A stretch of 15,237 nucleotides of DNA from contig CBFICR010000066.1 in assembly GCA_965661105.1 (NCBI GenBank), positions 1 through 15,237 on the forward strand, given 5' to 3'. A program made the translations under genes and the position numbers. The notes under the pieces are model-generated. The model was not told where the DNA came from, searched no databases, and was given only the letters and a program-made list of their open reading frames with translations. Each line of letters starts with the position of its first letter. The stretch's first letter is position 1. Origin of the DNA: Eutrophocola sp965661105 (GTDB taxonomy: Bacteria > Pseudomonadota > Gammaproteobacteria > Pseudomonadales > Pseudohongiellaceae). Shown piece after piece: positions 1 through 5,211 of this stretch.

Positions 1-1486
1 TAAAAAGCCTGCTGTGATGGGTATCATCCTGCAGCAATGATTCCAGTTCATCTACATTCCAGTTATGGCGATTAAGTGCCCGGTTATTATTCGTATGGCT
101 AAATTTTTCATAATCATTTTCCGTGCCTAGCAGACTGTGAATATAAAATGCCGGAACACCCTCGACAGCCAGCATGATGGCATGAATGCAGATAAATCTG
201 GCTTCCTGAAACCCGTCATCAAGATTTTCCAGTGTGCCCTTAAGCGCATCAAATAAGCTGATATTGATTTCATAGGGCTTCGCCTCACCATTTTCGAGGG
301 TACGCCATGACACCCTGCCGCCATTATTTTCCATCAACCCCATAAGATGACCCAACTCATCTTCCTCGATCAACCCTTCCAGGGGGCGCAGGCCAATGCC
401 GTCATGTGAGGCAATAAAATTGAAGAAGGTTGTGCCCTTTTGTGCCGGCGGCATACTCATCATCCAGCTTTTCAGCGCATGGCAGTTACCGGTCACCAGC
501 GTGTTCAGTAACAGTGGCGGAAGTGAAAAGTTATAAACAAGATGCGCTTCGTTGGCATTCCCGAAATAGGAAATATTTTCCACGTTGGGGATATTGGTTT
601 CCGTAATGATAATTGCCCCGGGGCTATGGTATTCAACCAGCGTTCGAATCAGTCGAACAATCTCATGGGTCTGGTTCAGGTTGAGACAACTGCTACCTTC
701 TTCTTTCCAAAGAAATGCCACGGCATCCAGACGAAATATCTTTACACCTCTCTCAAGATAAAGACGAATGATCTTTACCATCTCAAGGAGCACTGCAGGA
801 TTCCTGAAGTTCAGGTCAGGCTGATCATGACTAAATGTGCACCAGATATGCTTGATGCCATCGAGAGTCTGTACTTCCCTGAGAATGGGCGTGGTTCTGG
901 GACGAACTACATTGGACACATCAAAATCCTGGTCCACCGCCAGAAAATAATCCTTCCCCGGACGTTTGTTCATTTTCAGTTGTTCAAACCAGCGTCCCAT
1001 TGCCGAACAATGATTAATGACCAGATCAGACATTAAACTGAATTTTTTCGATATCCTGCCTATGTGCCCCCAGTCGCCGTAACTTTCATTAACCTGGGTG
1101 TAATCTATAACGGCAAAGCCATCGTCAGAGCTGAAGGGAAAGAACGGCAAAATATGTACCCAGGAAATTGCATCCTTCAGATGCCGGTCCAGAAAGCGAC
1201 TGAGTGTAACGAGGGGTCTCTCGTCGTCCTTAAGCAGGGAATTGGCATAGGTAATGACGGCAACATCTGTTTCGTTCCAGTTGTTTTTGTGCCACCGGGG
1301 TTTTGCACAGGTTTTGTCCAGCCCCATTTTTTTTAACAGCTGGCCAGTGAGTTTTACCGCATCTCGTCGCGGATAAATAAGTGACACATGCGCGAGCACT
1401 CTTTGCTGCAATTCCTTTTGCAGCTGTTTTTGCAGCTTTTGCTTCAGTTCTGCCCTTTGGTGTTCTTTTTTACTGGATTCAGTCAT
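1..1486 (-). CDS. GH13_18 sugar phosphorylase, probably glucosylglycerate phosphorylase (C-terminus cut by window edge)
   Basis: The frame is open from an ATG at 1486 to the window edge, giving 495 residues with no stop. A stop lies in frame 12 bases upstream, so this is the first possible ATG. AGGG sits only 2-3 bases before it, which is unusually close. The GH13 signatures are FRLDAVAF with nucleophile Asp254, ITETN with acid/base Glu296 and SHDGIGLRP with Asp362. NRALNRHNW near the end is typical of the sucrose-phosphorylase subfamily. Family enzymes perform reversible phosphorolysis and release alpha-glucose-1-phosphate. Lying directly after a glucosyl-3-phosphoglycerate synthase and a matching phosphatase, it most likely uses glucosylglycerate and gives glucose-1-phosphate plus glycerate; sucrose remains possible. 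There is no signal peptide, so it is cytosolic. The first ~30 residues are Lys/Gln/Leu-rich and helical, coded by a near-repetitive stretch. The missing part should be the small C-terminal domain. Confidence 0.88.
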   Translation of the reverse strand, partial: MTESSKKEHQRAELKQKLQKQLQKELQQRVLAHVSLIYPRRDAVKLTGQLLKKMGLDKTCAKPRWHKNNWNETDVAVITYANSLLKDDERPLVTLSRFLDRHLKDAISWVHILPFFPFSSDDGFAVIDYTQVNESYGDWGHIGRISKKFSLMSDLVINHCSAMGRWFEQLKMNKRPGKDYFLAVDQDFDVSNVVRPRTTPILREVQTLDGIKHIWCTFSHDQPDLNFRNPAVLLEMVKIIRLYLERGVKIFRLDAVAFLWKEEGSSCLNLNQTHEIVRLIRTLVEYHSPGAIIITETNIPNVENISYFGNANEAHLVYNFSLPPLLLNTLVTGNCHALKSWMMSMPPAQKGTTFFNFIASHDGIGLRPLEGLIEEDELGHLMGLMENNGGRVSWRTLENGEAKPYEINISLFDALKGTLENLDDGFQEARFICIHAIMLAVEGVPAFYIHSLLGTENDYEKFSHTNNNRALNRHNWNVDELESLLQDDTHHSRLF

Positions 1487-1554
1487 AACCCTTTTTTACT
1501 GCCTGTTTTGAATAAAGCCTTGCCTGTGACGGCATAATCAATTGATCAGCAACT

Positions 1555-2775
1555 TTACTGATACTGCTTTAAATCCTGCTCAACCGCAGCCACAAAATTA
1601 TCACCCAATTCAGGCAGAGCACTTTTTACGCGTGTCCAGCTTGGAATAAACGGGGTTTCCTGTGGATTTTCGAGAAAGTAATGCCCTGCTTTCATTATAT
1701 TTTCAGCAAACAGCTCCACCGCTTTTTCTTCATTATGTATATCCAGGGTAAGACCATTGATCATGGCATCACTGTGATAGGAATCGACCATGTCCAGTGC
1801 CATACGATAATAAGTCGCCTTAAGAGTGCGGAAGGTTTCCAGTGAAAGGACCACACCGGTTGTTGCCAGCTTGCGGAAAATTGCTTTACTGATATCAATG
1901 GACATGCGGGACAGACCACCGGTTTCATCGTCATAGGAGACATCCTGATGCTTGTGGTCATAGATATCAGCAATATCTACCTGGCACAGGTGGTTATTGG
2001 AATAGTTGCGATAAGTCTCGGAAAGCACGCCGATTTCCAGCCCCCAGTCACTTGGTATCCGAATACCTTGCAACACATCCGCGCGCATGGAAAACTCGCC
2101 TGCCAGCGGATAACGGTAGCTGTCCATATATTCCAGATAGTCATGCATACCAATGATTTTTTTCAGGGCCCTGAGCAGAGGTGTGACCAGCAGCCGGCAA
2201 ACACGCCCATTGATAGTGCCATTTGCCACGCGAGCGTAGTAGCCCTTACAGAATTCGTAGCTGAATGCGGGATTGGCGACCGGGTAAATAAGCCTGGCAA
2301 GCATGTCACGACTATAGGTAACAATGTCGCAGTCATGCAAGGCGATCGCTTCGGCCTTTCCCTGGTTTAACAGGTAACCCATGCAATACCAGACATTGCG
2401 CCCTTTACCCATCTGCTTGGGTTCAAGTCCCAGCTTCGAAAGTTGACTATCCAGCGCCTTGAGTCTGGGTCCATCATTCCACAACACGACGTGGTCCTGG
2501 GGCAACACCTTGAAAAACTCCAGGGCTTTCTTGTACTGTGACTCATCAGCCCGATCGAGACCAATGACAATCTGGGTCAGGTAGGGAACCCTGGAAAGCT
2601 CAGCAACAATATTATCCATTGCCGGCCCTTCAAGCTCCGAGTACAGACAAGGCAGAATCAGCGCCATCGGCCGGGTCTTTGCGAACTCCACAAGCTCCGC
2701 CTCTAATGCGTCTATGGGTCTGTCGCTAAGATTATGCAGTGTCGTGATGACACCATCTTGATGAAAATCTCCCAT
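1555..2775 (-). CDS. gpgS: Glucosyl-3-phosphoglycerate synthase (GT81, GpgS-like)
   Basis: This 406-residue cytosolic glycosyltransferase should transfer glucose from an NDP-glucose to 3-phosphoglycerate, the first step of glucosylglycerate synthesis. The N-terminus has an ALILPCLYSEL strand and an IVIGLD strand of the GT-A fold. The metal/nucleotide DxD motif is Asp148-Cys-Asp150 in HDCDIV. Downstream come the acceptor-region LAGEF (224-228), the SDWGLEIG stretch (242-249) seen in GT81 enzymes, and a metal-binding-type DHKH (273-276). Length fits the ~400-residue bacterial/archaeal GpgS type rather than the shorter mycobacterial form. The start is supported by AAGGGA 6 bases upstream. It begins 14 bases after the phosphatase stop and ends 68 bases before the phosphorylase start, so the three genes look like one operon. 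Mannosyl-3-phosphoglycerate synthase activity is a less likely alternative. Confidence 0.87.
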   Translation of the reverse strand: MGDFHQDGVITTLHNLSDRPIDALEAELVEFAKTRPMALILPCLYSELEGPAMDNIVAELSRVPYLTQIVIGLDRADESQYKKALEFFKVLPQDHVVLWNDGPRLKALDSQLSKLGLEPKQMGKGRNVWYCMGYLLNQGKAEAIALHDCDIVTYSRDMLARLIYPVANPAFSYEFCKGYYARVANGTINGRVCRLLVTPLLRALKKIIGMHDYLEYMDSYRYPLAGEFSMRADVLQGIRIPSDWGLEIGVLSETYRNYSNNHLCQVDIADIYDHKHQDVSYDDETGGLSRMSIDISKAIFRKLATTGVVLSLETFRTLKATYYRMALDMVDSYHSDAMINGLTLDIHNEEKAVELFAENIMKAGHYFLENPQETPFIPSWTRVKSALPELGDNFVAAVEQDLKQYQ

Positions 2776-2789
2776 TATTGTATCCCTTG

Positions 2790-3587
2790 TTATTTATTTA
2801 ATAATTCAAGCAAAGCTTCATTCCATCCAACCGGGCCATAGCCAGTGGTGTGAATCACATTTTCCTGTGTTAATGCAGGAAAAGCTTTTACCGGTGACTT
2901 GATCAGTATTGGAAAATCTGCAATTTCAAGCATGGAAATATCATTTTCACTGTCTCCCAGTGCAATTACCTGGCAGGAGAGGCCGGTTTTCTCATGATAA
3001 TAATCTTTCAGCCAGCTGACCGCCTTTCCCTTATCGCACCCGGCGGAAACATGAACAAAGCGCCCGCCCTGCTGGATTTCCAGTCCGAGCTTTTTCAGGA
3101 TTTGCTGGAACTCCTTTAAATGCTCGGCGCTGTCCTGCCACTGCAGAGGCTCGCCAAACTCTCTTTGCATGGCTTTTGCCGCGCTGTCTTCATCCAGGCC
3201 TGTGGCGTCCATCAGATCAGACAAAGACATGTCATTAAAACCGCTAAAACGAAACTTTTTACCCACATCAGAACGTTTTAATTTGCCAAGAATAGCCAGA
3301 ATATCAGCACGATTCATACCAAAGACTATGCGCCTGTAGTTATTCTCATCCGGTCCATCACAGGGAAGATACACAGCAGCGCCATTTTCGGCGATAAAAG
3401 GATCCTGCAGGTCCAATGCCTTTCTTAATGGCAACATTTCAGCGGCGGTTTTACTGCTGCATAGAATCAGGGGGATATGCCTTGATTTAAGCAGGTTCAG
3501 CGCTTGCTGTGCCGCATTCCAGGCATAAGTATGGTGATCCAGTAATGTGCCATCCAGGTCAGATACGACGATATATTCCTGCTTCAT
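2790..3587 (-). CDS. HAD-IIB phosphatase, mannosyl/glucosyl-3-phosphoglycerate phosphatase family
   Basis: A 265-residue cytosolic HAD hydrolase that should remove phosphate from glucosyl-3-phosphoglycerate to give glucosylglycerate. HAD motif I is DLDGT with nucleophile Asp10 and acid/base Asp12. Motif II is the Ser in LCSSKT (43-47), motif III probably Lys186 in DKGKAV, and motif IV GDSEND (211-216). AENGAAVYLP (66-75) and the long cap domain match the mannosyl-3-phosphoglycerate phosphatase branch of the Cof-like group. The sequence family is usually named after the mannosyl substrate, but the adjacent GT81 synthase argues for the glucosyl substrate. It is the first gene of the operon, reading into gpgS after 14 bases. 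The ribosome binding site is weak (AAGG 12 bases before the ATG). No sign of damage. Confidence 0.87.
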   Translation of the reverse strand: MKQEYIVVSDLDGTLLDHHTYAWNAAQQALNLLKSRHIPLILCSSKTAAEMLPLRKALDLQDPFIAENGAAVYLPCDGPDENNYRRIVFGMNRADILAILGKLKRSDVGKKFRFSGFNDMSLSDLMDATGLDEDSAAKAMQREFGEPLQWQDSAEHLKEFQQILKKLGLEIQQGGRFVHVSAGCDKGKAVSWLKDYYHEKTGLSCQVIALGDSENDISMLEIADFPILIKSPVKAFPALTQENVIHTTGYGPVGWNEALLELLNK

Positions 3588-3671
3588 CTTTTATTTTGAC
3601 CTTGAAAAAACTATATTGGCTGCTGGTTTGGAAGGCTTATAGTTGTTAAACATTCAATCATTCTTGTTTTC

Positions 3672-3699
3672 ATTATTTTCATCAAGCCAGACACTGCAA
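3672..3699 (-). promoter_or_regulatory. Candidate sigma70 promoter of the glucosylglycerate operon
   Basis: On the minus strand TTGCAG (3694-3699) is followed after 16 bases by AATAAT (3672-3677), five of six matches to the -10 consensus. The -35 box is poor. Transcription would start about 80 bases before the phosphatase ATG. The match is weak in AT-rich DNA and is a guess from position. Confidence 0.25.
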
Positions 3700-3705
3700 G
3701 ATTGA

Positions 3706-3727
3706 TTCCGCTTCATTATGAGCGGAA
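3706..3727. promoter_or_regulatory. Inverted repeat, 7-bp arms, possible operator
   Basis: TTCCGCT (3706-3712) and AGCGGAA (3721-3727) are perfect inverted copies separated by 8 bases. The repeat lies just upstream of the candidate -35 of the minus-strand operon and about 65 bases upstream of the plus-strand promoter. A dimeric regulator site is the likely reading. No T-tract follows on either strand, so it is not a terminator. Confidence 0.35.
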
Positions 3728-3772
3728 ATGGCTTTATTGAGCTTTGACGAAACAACCAGTGTTACAAAAAGG

Positions 3773-3785
3773 GGCAAACTTTGCC
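3773..3785. promoter_or_regulatory. Perfect palindrome GGCAAA-C-TTTGCC, possible operator
   Basis: The arms GGCAAA and TTTGCC match exactly around a single C. The palindrome ends 7 bases before the candidate -35 box of the plus-strand promoter, a typical activator or repressor position. A further GTTGCC half-site lies just downstream of that promoter at 3832-3837. The cognate regulator is not in the window. Confidence 0.4.
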
Positions 3786-3792
3786 AGCCTGC

Positions 3793-3820
3793 CTGAAATC
3801 AGTGCTTCTTGTGTGATAAT
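3793..3820 (+). promoter_or_regulatory. Candidate sigma70 promoter for flavin reductase/BON genes
   Basis: CTGAAA (3793-3798, four of six matches) and GATAAT (3815-3820, five of six) are 16 bases apart. TG at 3812-3813 makes an extended -10. The start would be near 3827, giving a leader of about 175 bases that contains the 12-bp tandem repeat. Confidence 0.4.
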
Positions 3821-3904
3821 TATGCAGAACAGTTGCCCCCTGACTTTGTTTGAATCATAAAATCACCTAATCATTTAATCAGCACAGGGCAATAAATATC
3901 CCGG

Positions 3905-3988
3905 AGCCAACAACTCAACTGACACATTAACCAACAACTTAACCAACTACTTAATCAGCTCCTTAATCAGCTCCTTAATCAACAACAG
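3905..3988 (+). repeat. Seven-unit 12-bp degenerate tandem repeat in the leader of the flavin reductase gene
   Basis: Units start at 3905, 3917, 3929, 3941, 3953, 3965 and 3977. AACCAACAACTT is close to the ancestral form. The third-to-last and second-to-last units are identical (AATCAGCTCCTT), the two before them differ from each other at one position, and the unit at 3917 is the most diverged. The array ends 13 bases before the ATG at 4002. CTCCTTA occurs twice (3959-3965 and 3971-3977) and equals the anti-Shine-Dalgarno tail of 16S rRNA. Confidence 0.85.
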
Positions 3989-4001
3989 GCAAACAATAAC
4001 C

Positions 4002-4604
4002 ATGTATATAGACACTTCAACCCTCAGCAATAAGGAAATGTACAAATTTCTCATCGGTGGCGTTGCACCGCGCCCTATTGCCTGGGCGGGGACCCGCAGC
4101 AAGGATGGCATCAACAATCTGGCGCCCTTTTCCTTTTACAATGCATTCAGCTCTACTCCGCCCATCGTGGGCTTTTCAGCGATTCCCAGACTTGACGGTA
4201 GCAACAAAGATACCCTGCAAAACATTATCGACACCGGGTGTTTTACCCTCAGCACTGTGAGCCATAAGCTGGTACAGCAAGCAAGCAAATCCGCTGCCCT
4301 GCTGGAACCGCAAGAAGATGAGTTTGAATATGCGGGACTGGAGCCGGCGCAGGCACAAAATATCAATGCGCCTTATGTGAAAGATGCCTTGCTGGTGTTC
4401 GAGTGCACGCTGAATCAAATTGTCAGTTTTGGCAATCAGGAAGGCGCCGGTAACCTCATCCTGGGAGAAATCAAATTCATCAATATTGATGATTCGATCT
4501 ATAACGATGGCTATGTTGACATAGCCGGACTGGATCCTGTCGGCCGCCTGGCCGGCAACTGGTATTCCACCATTCGCGACCGTTTTGAATTAACAAGAGG
4601 CTAA
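4002..4604 (+). CDS. Flavin reductase-like domain protein (FMN-binding split-barrel family)
   Basis: A 200-residue cytosolic protein of the flavin reductase-like (DIM6/NTAB) family. VAPRPIAWAGT (21-31) and NLAPFSFYNAFS (39-50) are the usual FMN-binding part of the split barrel, and PVGRLAGNWYS near the end is typical of this branch. Relatives reduce or bind FMN and sometimes supply a monooxygenase; no oxygenase partner is seen here, so the substrate is unknown. The ATG has no good Shine-Dalgarno sequence: only AGG 13 bases away in an A/C-rich leader. The frame is open upstream as far as 3879 but contains no ATG, GTG or TTG, so 4002 is the first possible start. The BON gene follows after 3 bases, so the two are co-transcribed and perhaps translationally coupled. 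Confidence 0.85.
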   Translation: MYIDTSTLSNKEMYKFLIGGVAPRPIAWAGTRSKDGINNLAPFSFYNAFSSTPPIVGFSAIPRLDGSNKDTLQNIIDTGCFTLSTVSHKLVQQASKSAALLEPQEDEFEYAGLEPAQAQNINAPYVKDALLVFECTLNQIVSFGNQEGAGNLILGEIKFINIDDSIYNDGYVDIAGLDPVGRLAGNWYSTIRDRFELTRG

Positions 4605-4607
4605 ACT

Positions 4608-5114
4608 ATGAAAATCCTGCAGTCACTACTACTCGCCACATGCTGTTTTATGCCCCTGTGTCAGGCACAGGAAAACCCGCAAATTGATGACACCGCGATT
4701 CTCAGCCGGCTTAACAGGGCGATCCAGAATGACGCACTGCTTGATGGTGCCGACATTCTGGTAGTGAGTGTTAATGGTTATGTCATGCTTGCAGGCCAGG
4801 TGCTAAGCCAGGAGCAGAAGCAGCAGGCTTCCCTGACCACAGCCTTTGCCAGCGAGAATATCCGGCGTCTGATGAATGAGCTCGAAATTGTAGAGGCCCT
4901 TGATTCCAGCTTTGAGACAAGTGACCGGGCAATTCTGGATCAGATAGTTGAGGTGATACCCGCCATGTCACCAGCCACAGTCCCGGTAATTCATAATGGT
5001 GTCGTGCATTTACTGGGGCAAGTGACACGAAGTGAAGGCGACGAAGTCGCCAACACAATAAGCCGCATGAGTGGCGTAAAAAATATTCGTCTGAGCTACG
5101 AATATATTCAATAA
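4608..5114 (+). CDS. Exported protein with two BON domains (OsmY/DolP-like)
   Basis: A 168-residue envelope protein. Residues 1-20 form a signal peptide ending CQAQ. Two BON domains follow, at about 26-92 and 104-168; each has the conserved glycine strand, in VNGYVMLAGQV and HNGVVHLLGQV. BON domains bind phospholipid surfaces; OsmY is periplasmic and osmotically induced, while DolP (YraP) is an outer membrane lipoprotein. A lipobox is doubtful because the nearest Cys (12) has Thr before it and a very short hydrophobic core, so a soluble periplasmic form is preferred. It begins 3 bases after the flavin reductase gene with AAGAGGC as ribosome binding site. Proximity to osmolyte genes fits an osmotic or envelope-stress role, but this is inference. 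Confidence 0.82.
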   Translation: MKILQSLLLATCCFMPLCQAQENPQIDDTAILSRLNRAIQNDALLDGADILVVSVNGYVMLAGQVLSQEQKQQASLTTAFASENIRRLMNELEIVEALDSSFETSDRAILDQIVEVIPAMSPATVPVIHNGVVHLLGQVTRSEGDEVANTISRMSGVKNIRLSYEYIQ

Positions 5115-5163
5115 TTTGAAACCAGCAAAAACAGGAAAAGTTTCCAATCAAAAAGTTTTAAAT

Positions 5164-5195
5164 AAAAAAAGGGTCGCTATTGCGACCCTTTTTTA
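5164..5195. terminator. Bidirectional rho-independent terminator
   Basis: GGGTCGC (5171-5177), loop TATT and GCGACCC (5182-5188) form a perfect 7-bp stem, flanked by seven A on the left and a T-tract on the right. It lies between the convergent BON gene (plus) and the haem/propeller gene (minus) and can stop both. Confidence 0.93.
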
Positions 5196-5211
5196 TTAAA
5201 GACAATTCCTC

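Larger units (their letters stand above)
3588..4001. other. 414-bp divergent regulatory region between the glucosylglycerate operon and the flavin reductase/BON pair
   Basis: No gene is visible here. The region holds an inverted repeat (3706-3727), a perfect 6-1-6 palindrome (3773-3785), candidate promoters in both directions, a run of AATCA motifs (3861-3884) and a 12-bp tandem repeat next to the 4002 start. These parts are listed separately. No tRNA or small protein with a usable ribosome binding site was seen. Confidence 0.7.

Noticed and set aside
542..1336. Two plus-strand open frames (164 and 90 residues)
   Set aside because: They are antisense to the GH13_18 gene, which has all catalytic motifs; they have no ribosome binding site or recognisable domain.
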